A stretch of 8,451 nucleotides of DNA from Kiloniellales bacterium. GTDB taxonomy: Bacteria > Pseudomonadota > Alphaproteobacteria > Kiloniellales > JAKSBE01. The stretch lies in NCBI GenBank assembly GCA_030067055.1, contig JASJAL010000124.1, forward strand, positions 1 through 8,451, written 5' to 3'. Both the position numbers and the translations under genes were made by a program. Below the pieces are notes generated by a model, which saw only the letters and a list, made by a program, of their open reading frames with translations, ran no database searches and had not been told where the DNA came from. This document shows positions 1 through 6,513 of the stretch, in pieces. The stretch's first letter is position 1, and each line of letters opens with the position of its first letter.

Positions 1-667
<667 letters not shown>

Positions 668-671
<4 letters not shown>

Positions 672-1675
672 GCTGCACCCTCCCCGGCAGCTTCGTCGCC
701 GCGGCCGCTGTGCGGATGGAAGCAGCGGATCCCGCGCCCGGCCAGGGGCTCGGTGATCGGCGGCTCCTTGTGGCAAGCGTTGTCGGCCCGGTCGCAGCGC
801 GAGCGGAAGGCGCAGCCCACCGGCAGGCTCAGCAGGGAAGGCGTCATCCCCGGGATCTGGGTCAGGCGCCGGCCGCGGCGGTTCTGGCTCGGCACCGAGC
901 CGATCAGGCCGTGGGTGTAGGGGTGCAGCGGCCGGTCGATCACTTCGTCGACCCGGCCGGTCTCGACCATGCGCCCGGCGTACATGACGCAGAGGTGGTC
1001 GGCCAGTCCGGCGACCACCGCCAGATCGTGGGTGATCCAGATCAGCGCGGTGCCGGTCTGGCGGCAGAGCTTCTGGACCTCGTGCAGGATCTGCGCCTGG
1101 ATGGTGACGTCCAGGGCCGTGGTCGGCTCGTCGGCGATGATCAGATCGGGCCGATTCAGCAGCGCGATGGCGATCGCCACCCGCTGCCGCATGCCGCCCG
1201 AGAACTGGTGCGGATAGGCCTTGAGGCGCTCCTCCGGCGAGGGGATCCCGACCTGGCCCAGGGCGTCGCGAGCGCGGGCCCGGGCGCTGTCCTGGTCGAC
1301 TTGCTCGTGGGCCAGGATGGTCTCGATCATCTGGGTGTCGATCCGCAGGACCGGGTTGAGCGTCATCATGGGGTCCTGGAAGATCATTGCGATCCGGTTG
1401 CCGCGCAGGTCGCGCAGCCGCTCCTCGTCGGCCTGCCTGAGGTCTTCGCCGTTGAAGCGGATCTCGCCGCCGACCACCTGCCCGGGCGGATCGACCAGGC
1501 CGATGATCGAGAAGCCGGTCACCGACTTGCCCGAGCCGGACTCGCCGACCAGGCCCATGACCTCGCCGCTGTTCACCGTGAAGCTGACCCCGTCGACCGC
1601 CTTGGCGACGCCGTCCTTGGTGAAGAAGTGGGTCTGCAGGTCCTCGACCAGGAGTGTCGGCGTCGCCTCGCTCAC
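668..1675 (-). CDS. Peptide ABC transporter ATP-binding protein, DppD/OppD-like
   Basis: This 335-residue ATPase powers the importer from the cytoplasmic side, paired with the DppF-like subunit encoded next. It carries Walker A (GESGSGKS, 44-51), the Q-loop (FQDP, Q100), the signature (FSGGM, 158-162), Walker B ([11 protein letters not shown], 179-189) and the H-loop (ITHD, H216). After HPYTHGL (251-257) comes the C-terminal domain specific to oligo/dipeptide ATPases, with four cysteines at 288, 294, 301 and 318 in the C-x5-C-x6-C-x16-C arrangement. In a DppD of known structure the equivalent cysteines bind an iron-sulfur cluster. Length is normal for the family. The start is GTG at 1675-1673, four bases after the stop of the DppC-like gene; a GGAG lies in the end of that gene. 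Its TGA overlaps the next gene's GTG. Nickel or other substrates are possible, but the gene order and the peptide-type binding protein favour peptides. Confidence 0.97.
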
Positions 1676-1679
1676 CGGC

Positions 1680-2633
1680 TCAGCGCTCCAGGCGCGGGTT
1701 GAGGACGTCGCGCAGCTGGTCGCCGACCAGGTTGATCGAGACGATGGTGACGAGCAGCGCGATGCCGGGGAAGAAGCTGATCCAGTACTTGCCGCTCAGC
1801 ATGTACTCGAAGCCGTTGGCGATCAGCAGGCCGAGCGAGGGCTCGGTCACCGGCAGGCCGACGCCCAGGAAGCTCAGGGTCGCCTCCAGGGCGATGGCGC
1901 GCGCTGTCTCCACGGTGCCGACCACGATCAGCGGCGGCAGGCAGTTCGGCAGCAGGTGCCGGAACAGGATGCGCCGCGGCGGCAGGGCCAGGCAGGTCGC
2001 CGCCTCGACGTACTCCCGGCGCCGCTCGACCAGGGCGCTGGCGCGCACCGTGCGCGCGTAGTAGGCCCACTGGACGATGACCAGGGCGATGATGATCTTG
2101 TCGACTCCCTTGCCCAGAATGGTCACCAGCATCAGGGCGACCAGGATCGCCGGGAAGCTCAGCTGCAGGTCGACGAAGCGCATGATCAAGGTATCGACCC
2201 GGCCGCCGTAGTAGGCCGAGGTCAGGCCGATCGCGGTGCCGAGAATCAGCGCGATCAGGCCGCTCATGATGCCGACCCCGATGCTTGTGCGCAGGCCGTA
2301 GAACATCGCGCTCAGCAGATCGCGGCCGGCGCCGTCGGTGCCCAGCCAGTAGGTGACCGAGCCGTCGAAGCTGGTTTCCCCCGGGGCCAGCCGACCGTCC
2401 ATCACGTCGACCCTGGCCAGGTCGTAGGGATCGGTCGGCGAGATCCAGGGCGCGGTCAGCGCGATGAAGACCAGGGCCAGCAGAACGGCAAGGGCGACGC
2501 TGGCGATCCGGTCTTCGAAGAAGTCCGAGGCGAAGCGCCGGAAGGGCGTCTGGACGCCTTCGGTGCCGCCCGTGGCGGACTCCGTCCCGGCCTCCGCCGT
2601 ACCGACCAGGCGCTCGTCCAGGGAGGCGGTCAT
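1680..2633 (-). CDS. Peptide ABC transporter permease, DppC/OppC-like
   Basis: This 317-residue inner-membrane permease forms half of the translocation pore with the DppB-like protein. A first membrane segment lies at about 43-64, followed by the DppC-type periplasmic stretch (APWISPTDPYD) and the LGTDGAGRD motif that is nearly constant in this subfamily. Several more hydrophobic segments follow, and the protein ends with the usual DQLRDVLNPRL. The cytoplasmic EAA loop that docks on the ATPase starts at E210 and reads EAATCLALPPRRILFRHLLPN, in which the normally invariant glycine is alanine (A216). The first 30 residues are a hydrophilic Thr/Gly/Glu/Ala-rich cytoplasmic tail, somewhat longer than usual. 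The ATG (2633-2631) overlaps the upstream TGA in an ATGA junction, and the next gene starts four bases after the stop, so it lies in the middle of a coupled operon. Confidence 0.96.
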   Translation of the reverse strand: MTASLDERLVGTAEAGTESATGGTEGVQTPFRRFASDFFEDRIASVALAVLLALVFIALTAPWISPTDPYDLARVDVMDGRLAPGETSFDGSVTYWLGTDGAGRDLLSAMFYGLRTSIGVGIMSGLIALILGTAIGLTSAYYGGRVDTLIMRFVDLQLSFPAILVALMLVTILGKGVDKIIIALVIVQWAYYARTVRASALVERRREYVEAATCLALPPRRILFRHLLPNCLPPLIVVGTVETARAIALEATLSFLGVGLPVTEPSLGLLIANGFEYMLSGKYWISFFPGIALLVTIVSINLVGDQLRDVLNPRLER

Positions 2634-3607
2634 GCCTTGATGTCCTGCAGGCGGACCCGCGGGTCCAGCACCGAGTAGAGGATGTCGACCACCAGGTTGA
2701 TCAGGACGAAGAGCAGGACCGTGATCATGAGGTAGGCGACCACGACCGGCCGGTCGAGGTTGTTGATGGAATCGATGATCAGCTTGCCCATCCCCGGCCA
2801 GGCGAAGACCGTCTCGGTCACCAGCGAGAAGGCGATCAGGTTGCCGAACTCAAGGCCCATGACCGTGGTCACCGGGATCAGGATGTTCTTCAGCAGATGG
2901 ACCCGGATGATCCGTGCCGGGCGCAGGCCCTTGGCCCGGGCGAACTTGATGTAGTCCTGGTGGATCGCCTCGCGCACCCCGGCGCGGGCCAGGCGAATCG
3001 CCAAGGACATTTTCAGCAGTGCCAGGTTCAGCGCCGGCATCAGCAGGTGCGATAGCCCGTCCCAGCTGAGAAAGCTGACCGGTACGCCGAGCAGTAGCAC
3101 GGTGTCCCCGCGGCCGGTCGAGGGCAGCCAGCCGAGCATGACCGCGAAGAGCATGATCATCATCAGGCCGACCCAGAAGGTCGGCAGGCTGAAACCGAGG
3201 ATCGAGCCGGCCATGATCGACTTGCTGGCCCAGGAGTCGGGCTTCAGGCCGGCGTAGACGCCGAGCGGGATGCCGATCACCACCGACAGGATAAGGGCGG
3301 CGACCGCCAGCTCCAGGGTCGCCGGCATGCGCTGCAGGATCAGCTTCAGGGCCGGCTCGCCGAAGATGAAGGACTTGCCGAGGTCGCCCTTCAGGGCGTT
3401 GACCAGGAAGTACCAGTACTGCTCGTGGATGGGCCGGTCGAGGCCGAGCGCCCGGATCGTCGCCTCGATGTCCTCCTGGTCGGCCTCGGGGTTGATCAGC
3501 ATGTCGACGGGATCGCCGATCACGTTGACCCCGAAGAAGACCAGCACCGACATCACCAGCACGACGATGCCGCTTTGCATCAGCCGGCGGATGATGAAGA
3601 CCGTCAT
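2630..3607 (-). CDS. Peptide ABC transporter permease, DppB/OppB-like
   Basis: This 325-residue inner-membrane permease is the partner of the DppC-like subunit. It has the DppB hallmarks: an N-terminal membrane segment directly after IIRRL (about 10-30), a periplasmic domain with ALGLDRPIHEQYW and GDLGKSF, and a hydrophobic core with segments near 97-119, 134-157, 185-205, 245-265 and 290-312. The EAA loop (YIKFARAKGL, about 219-228, with the conserved G227) is followed by RIIRVHLLKN, and the C-terminus is LDPRVRL. Length is typical. The ATG at 3607-3605 is preceded by a GGAG about ten bases upstream, so it can be translated on its own after the 250-base spacer that separates it from the binding-protein gene. 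It is the first gene of the tightly packed B-C-D-F group. Confidence 0.97.
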   Translation of the reverse strand: MTVFIIRRLMQSGIVVLVMSVLVFFGVNVIGDPVDMLINPEADQEDIEATIRALGLDRPIHEQYWYFLVNALKGDLGKSFIFGEPALKLILQRMPATLELAVAALILSVVIGIPLGVYAGLKPDSWASKSIMAGSILGFSLPTFWVGLMMIMLFAVMLGWLPSTGRGDTVLLLGVPVSFLSWDGLSHLLMPALNLALLKMSLAIRLARAGVREAIHQDYIKFARAKGLRPARIIRVHLLKNILIPVTTVMGLEFGNLIAFSLVTETVFAWPGMGKLIIDSINNLDRPVVVAYLMITVLLFVLINLVVDILYSVLDPRVRLQDIKA

Positions 3608-3676
3608 GCCCCGTTTACTCCGTTAGCCGGTGATCCTGCGGAACGGGAGTTCTCTCGCTGTCACCGTCCCCCCTTC

Positions 3677-3774
3677 TGTCATGCCCGGAGCGCGTACGCG
3701 CGGCGCTTCGCGCGATCCGGGCATCCATCGAGCCGCTTGCGCCATGGATTGCCGGGTCAAGCCCGGCAATGACA
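3677..3774. repeat. Compound intergenic palindrome, REP-like dispersed element
   Basis: The spacer between the binding-protein and first permease genes contains nested inverted repeats. The ends are TGTCAT (3677-3682) and ATGACA (3769-3774). Within them ATGCCCGGA (3681-3689) pairs with TCCGGGCAT (3716-3724), enclosing the 12-base palindrome GCGCGTACGCGC (3690-3701) and the small hairpin GCGC-TTC-GCGC (3703-3713). Next, ATCCAT (3723-3728) faces ATGGAT (3744-3749), and ATTGCCGGG (3748-3756) pairs with CCCGGCAAT (3762-3770) around TCAAG. The TGCCGGGTCAAGCCCGGCA core is, from memory, a common dispersed intergenic motif in alphaproteobacteria. It sits downstream of an abundant transcript, where such elements often stabilise 3' ends. 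Copy number cannot be judged from this window. Confidence 0.75.
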
Positions 3775-3817
3775 TCGAGCGGGTGGTGAGGGCGCGTGTC
3801 ATCCCCTTTGCCGGGTG

Positions 3818-3851
3818 AAAGGGGCGGGCCGCCCGAGAAGCCGCCCGCCCC
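3818..3851 (-). terminator. GC-rich hairpin after the peptide-binding-protein gene, probable (leaky) terminator
   Basis: Seven bases after the binding-protein stop codon, minus-strand RNA would form a perfect 9-bp stem, GGGGCGGGC with GCCCGCCCC (plus-strand arms 3843-3851 and 3821-3829, 13-base loop). It is followed by UUU and then C, so the U-tract is short. I infer partial termination or 3'-end protection, which would reduce transcription into the permease and ATPase genes compared with the binding protein. Confidence 0.65.
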
Positions 3852-3857
3852 CGACCC

Positions 3858-5438
3858 TTACTCGCTCCGGATGCCGGTGTAGAGGGTCGTCTCGTCGGTG
3901 CGTGCCGAGTAGACGATGCCCTTGCGGCCGGCCCAGGTGTTGACCTGGTAGTGAAGCGGGATGATGCCGCCGTCCTCGACCGCGATCTCGGTCGCCTGGG
4001 CCAGCAGCGCCGCCCGCTTGCCGTCGTCGATGGTGGCCAGGGCTCGCTCGACCAGCTTGTCGACCTCCTGGTTGGAGTAGCGGCCGCGGTTGGAGGCGCC
4101 GAAGCCGCGCTCCTTGTCGTAGGTGTGCAGCAGCGACTTCAGCGGCGAGGAGGCCTCGCCGGTGCCCGCACCCCAGCCGACCAGGATGAAGCTGAACTCC
4201 GGCTCGCCTTCGGCTCCCCGCGAGGCGCGCTTGAAGTAGACGCTCTTGGGCATGGTCTCGACCGCGGTCTTGATCCCGACGCGGGTCAGCATCTGCGCGA
4301 TCGCCTCGGCGATCTTGGCATCGTTGATGTAGCGGTCGTTGGGTCCGTGGATGGTGAGCTGGAATCCGTCGCCCACGCCGGCATCGGTCAGCAGCTTCTT
4401 GGCGCCCTCGGGATCATAGTCGACCGGCTTCAGCTTTCCACTGACCCCGAAGAAGCCTTCCGGCAGCAGCTGTCCGGCCTTGACCGCCACGCCTTCCATG
4501 ACGCGGTCCACGATGGCATCGCGGTTGATCGCCATGGAGATCGCCTTGCGGACGCGGGCGTCGCGCAGCGGGTTCTTGATCGCGCCGCCGTCCGCGGCCT
4601 TGACGAAGGGCGAATCGTCCCGGAAGTGATCCAGGTGCAGGTAGATCACCCGGTTGGAGATGCCCTGGCTCAGGGTGATATCCTTGTTGTCGCGCAGGCG
4701 CTCGATGTCGGTGGTCGGCACGCCTTCGATGAAGTCGACATCGCCGGCCAATAGCGCCGCCAGGCGTGCGGGGCCCGACTTGATCGGCTTGATCGTGACC
4801 TTCTCCCATTCCGGCTTGTCGCCCCAGAAGTCGTCGTTGCGCTCGAGGACGATGCGGTCGCCCGGAACCCACTCGACGAACTTGTAGGCGCCAGTGCCGA
4901 TCGCGGCCTTGCCCGAGTTGTAGTCCTCGGTGCCGGCGCCATCACCGTGCTTCTTGGAGATGATGCTGAAGGTCGACATGTCGTTCGGCATCAGCGGATA
5001 GGGCGCTGCGGTCTTGATCCGCACCGTCAGGTCGTCGACCTTCTCGATGGCCTTGCCCTTCAGGTAGGTGCCGAAGCTCGAGGGGCTGTTGGGGACGTCG
5101 GGCGCGCGCTCGAAGGTGAAGACCACGTCGTCGGCGGTGAAGGGCGAGCCGTCGTGCCACTTCACGCCCTCACGGAGCTTGAACTCCCAGGTCAGGTCGT
5201 CGACCGCCTTCCAGGAAACCGCCAAGCCTGGCTTCAGAACCTGCTTGTCGTCCGGCATGATCAGCCGGTCGAAGATCTCCCGCGCCAGGGCGTTGTTCGG
5301 CGTCAGGTTGTGGTAGTGCGGATCGATCGAGGAAGGCTCGGAGGCCAAGCCGACCGTGATCTCCTTTGCCGCCAGGGTTCCGGGCAGGACCAGTACGGCC
5401 GCCAAGGCGCCTGCGGCCAGGCGAAGAGGAAAACCCAT
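3858..5438 (-). CDS. Peptide ABC transporter periplasmic substrate-binding protein, family 5 (DppA/OppA-like)
   Basis: This is the ligand-capturing subunit of the importer, exported to the periplasm. The chosen ATG (5438-5436) gives 526 residues, normal for family 5. It is supported by a GGGAG nine bases upstream and by a clean Sec signal peptide (MGFPLRLAAGALAAVLVLPG, cleavage probably after A23 or A24); there is no lipobox cysteine. An upstream in-frame ATG would add 32 residues before the signal peptide and is unlikely. Family marks include the opening TVGLASEPSSIDPH (28-41), the FKLREGVKWHDGSPFTADDVVFTFER block, GTGAYKFVEW, the NDDFWGDKP element, the VRKAISMAINRDAIVD helix and a C-terminal IIPLHYQVNTWA. 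The SNRGRYSN segment near the C-terminus resembles alphaproteobacterial peptide-type binding proteins. It heads the B-C-D-F operon and is separated from it by a hairpin and a palindromic repeat. Exact ligand is unknown; peptides are the best guess, with glutathione or other amides possible. Confidence 0.95.
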   Translation of the reverse strand: MGFPLRLAAGALAAVLVLPGTLAAKEITVGLASEPSSIDPHYHNLTPNNALAREIFDRLIMPDDKQVLKPGLAVSWKAVDDLTWEFKLREGVKWHDGSPFTADDVVFTFERAPDVPNSPSSFGTYLKGKAIEKVDDLTVRIKTAAPYPLMPNDMSTFSIISKKHGDGAGTEDYNSGKAAIGTGAYKFVEWVPGDRIVLERNDDFWGDKPEWEKVTIKPIKSGPARLAALLAGDVDFIEGVPTTDIERLRDNKDITLSQGISNRVIYLHLDHFRDDSPFVKAADGGAIKNPLRDARVRKAISMAINRDAIVDRVMEGVAVKAGQLLPEGFFGVSGKLKPVDYDPEGAKKLLTDAGVGDGFQLTIHGPNDRYINDAKIAEAIAQMLTRVGIKTAVETMPKSVYFKRASRGAEGEPEFSFILVGWGAGTGEASSPLKSLLHTYDKERGFGASNRGRYSNQEVDKLVERALATIDDGKRAALLAQATEIAVEDGGIIPLHYQVNTWAGRKGIVYSARTDETTLYTGIRSE

Positions 5439-5447
5439 TTGTTTACG

Positions 5448-5452
5448 CTCCC
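5448..5452 (-). promoter_or_regulatory. Ribosome binding site fixing the start of the peptide-binding-protein gene
   Basis: GGGAG on the minus strand lies nine bases before ATG 5438. It supports this start over the in-frame ATG 96 bases further upstream, whose product would bury the signal peptide. Confidence 0.8.
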
Positions 5453-5528
5453 TGTTGTCAGCGGGCGTCCTCGTCGTGACGCCGTATTTTTGTTTCTGTG
5501 ACCCGACGCTAGCCCAGCAGGCCCAATG

Positions 5529-5583
5529 CGCCAAGCAAAGACGCGGGTGAGATTCCCAGTCTATCCAAGGAGTCTGCTTGGCG
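5529..5583. repeat. 9-bp perfect inverted repeat upstream of the peptide transporter
   Basis: CGCCAAGCA (5529-5537) is mirrored by TGCTTGGCG (5575-5583) with 37 bases between, and an inner GAC/GTC (5540-5542 and 5572-5574) extends the stem after a two-base bulge. It lies 91-145 bases upstream of the binding-protein ATG, where a leader hairpin or paired operator half-sites would be expected. Function is inferred from position only. Confidence 0.5.
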
Positions 5584-5791
5584 AAGTAGAAATATCATCG
5601 ATTAAGAACATTGTCCTATCTGGTCGGCCAGAGGCGGCGGCCCTGGCCGAGTTGGGGACCCGCCAGGGCCAGGTCCTGTTCGAGCGCGAAGCCAGCTGTC
5701 GGCCGATCCTTCAATAGCCCTGTCGTCCGGTCCTGTCCGAATATGCGATACGAAGCTGGTCTAGCCATCGCGTCCCGACGTAAAGTCGACA

Positions 5792-5838
5792 CTGTCGAAG
5801 GAACCTGGCTCTGGTGAGGGGGTATCCGCCTTCGACAG
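5792..5838. repeat. 10-bp perfect inverted repeat upstream of the exported-protein gene
   Basis: CTGTCGAAGG (5792-5801) is mirrored exactly by CCTTCGACAG (5829-5838), with 27 bases between. It ends 69 bases before the ATG of the plus-strand gene. It could be a regulator binding site or an mRNA leader stem; neither can be settled from sequence alone. Confidence 0.5.
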
Positions 5839-5856
5839 CGACGATCAAAGCGGCAT

Positions 5857-5881
5857 GGGCCGGGGCTCTGCCCTTCGGCCC
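5857..5881 (+). promoter_or_regulatory. Leader hairpin just upstream of the Shine-Dalgarno of the exported-protein gene
   Basis: GGGCCG (5857-5862) pairs with CGGCCC (5876-5881), and an inner GGG/CCC (5863-5865 and 5871-5873) continues the stem across a TT bulge. It ends 11 bases before the GGGAGGA ribosome site, so it could protect the mRNA 5' end or affect initiation. In GC-rich DNA a chance hairpin is also possible. Confidence 0.35.
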
Positions 5882-5892
5882 CTGCGCGGACA

Positions 5893-5899
5893 GGGAGGA
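5893..5899 (+). promoter_or_regulatory. Strong ribosome binding site of the exported-protein gene
   Basis: GGGAGGA lies eight bases before ATG 5908. A second purine run, GAGG (5903-5906), sits one base before the ATG and is too close to act. The site supports this start and suggests efficient translation. Confidence 0.75.
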
Positions 5900-5907
5900 A
5901 TTGAGGA

Positions 5908-6444
5908 ATGTTCCGAGTTTTCAAGGGTCTTTGGCTGGCCACCGCGATATTCGCCCTCAGCGGCGTCCAGGCGGCGATGGCAGCCGAGGAGCAGAAGGTG
6001 GAGGCCGCGTCGGCCTGGATCAGCCAGGGCCGGTACTTCCAGACCGGTGCGACCGAGGCGATCTTCATCGGCGTCATGGCCGGAACCCTCTACGTCAAGG
6101 ATGCCGAGGGTCGGCTCGACACCGCGGACATCCTCTGCCCGGGCGACTTCGTGATCGATCTCGAGAGCGGCGCCCAGGAGGGTGAGGGCAAGTGCATCAT
6201 CACCGACACCGACGGCGAGAACGTCTTCGCCAACTGGACCTGCAAGGGCGAGGATTTCCTGGGCTGCGAAGGCGACTTCAAGCTGACCGCCGGGACCGGC
6301 AAGTTCGAGGGCATCACCGGCGGCAGTCCTCTGCAGGCCCGCACCGCCTTCTCCGAGTTTGTGGTCAATCTGAAGAGCGGTGCGGTGGTCGAATCCTCCA
6401 GCGGTCTGCTGACCCTGCCCGAACTCACCTACAAGCTGCCGTAA
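5908..6444 (+). CDS. Small exported protein of unknown function with four cysteines
   Basis: This 178-residue protein is very likely secreted to the periplasm or beyond. It has a Sec signal peptide (MFRVFKGLWLATAIFALSGV, cleaved probably after AMA at 23-25), a strong ribosome site and a terminator, so it looks like a complete single-gene unit. The mature part is about 150 residues, acidic, glycine-rich and beta-like, with no membrane segment. Cysteines at 77, 96, 112 and 120 could form two disulfides. The segment GTGKFEGITGG (129-139) resembles a motif I associate with small beta-barrel proteins of the DUF3224/allene oxide cyclase-like type, but I cannot confirm membership. No catalytic motif is visible. 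It is transcribed divergently from the peptide transporter and convergently to the amino-acid binding protein, so it is probably regulated separately. The gene is well supported; the function is unknown. Confidence 0.88.
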   Translation: MFRVFKGLWLATAIFALSGVQAAMAAEEQKVEAASAWISQGRYFQTGATEAIFIGVMAGTLYVKDAEGRLDTADILCPGDFVIDLESGAQEGEGKCIITDTDGENVFANWTCKGEDFLGCEGDFKLTAGTGKFEGITGGSPLQARTAFSEFVVNLKSGAVVESSSGLLTLPELTYKLP

Positions 6445-6475
6445 GCGGCGCCTCCGCCGCCGTTGCACACCTCGT

Positions 6476-6503
6476 AAGGCCGCCTGGGTGTCAGGCGGCC
6501 TTT
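6476..6503. terminator. Bidirectional hairpin terminator between convergent genes
   Basis: AAGGCCGCCT (6476-6485) and AGGCGGCCTT (6493-6502) form a perfect 10-bp stem with a 7-base loop. It is followed by TTT on the plus strand, and the AA at the stem base gives a short U-run on the minus strand. It lies 31 bases after the exported-protein stop and 10 bases after the stop of the convergent binding-protein gene, so it can serve both. Confidence 0.8.
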
Positions 6504-6513
6504 GAGGCGGCGG

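Larger units (their letters stand above)
5439..5907. other. 469-base divergent intergenic region with control signals, no convincing gene
   Basis: This region separates the start of the peptide-binding-protein gene (leftward) from the start of the exported-protein gene (rightward), so it should hold both promoters. I see a relatively AT-rich patch at about 5584-5620, a 9-bp inverted repeat at 5529-5583, a cluster of GGCCAG/CTGGCC repeats at 5626-5673, a 10-bp inverted repeat at 5792-5838 and a leader hairpin at 5857-5881. No -35/-10 pair stands out on either strand. A 50-codon reading frame on the minus strand (5616-5768) is treated as a weak candidate only. Confidence 0.6.

Noticed and set aside
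1221..2678. 485-codon plus-strand open frame across the DppD and DppC genes
   Set aside because: It crosses gene borders on the opposite strand, has low-complexity DQ/RR-rich translation and no ribosome site or domain; a shadow of the real genes.
5439..5534. N-terminal 32-residue extension of the peptide-binding protein from ATG 5534
   Set aside because: It would place polar residues before the signal peptide, and the ribosome site fits ATG 5438.
5526..5717. 63-codon plus-strand frame in the divergent region
   Set aside because: No good ribosome site or recognisable domain, and it overlaps the inverted repeat and the opposite-strand candidate; probably chance.
5800..5825. GGAAC as an EcfG/sigma-E type -35 element for the exported-protein gene
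   Set aside because: No CGTT or comparable -10 element occurs 16-17 bases downstream, and the match lies within an inverted repeat that explains it equally well.
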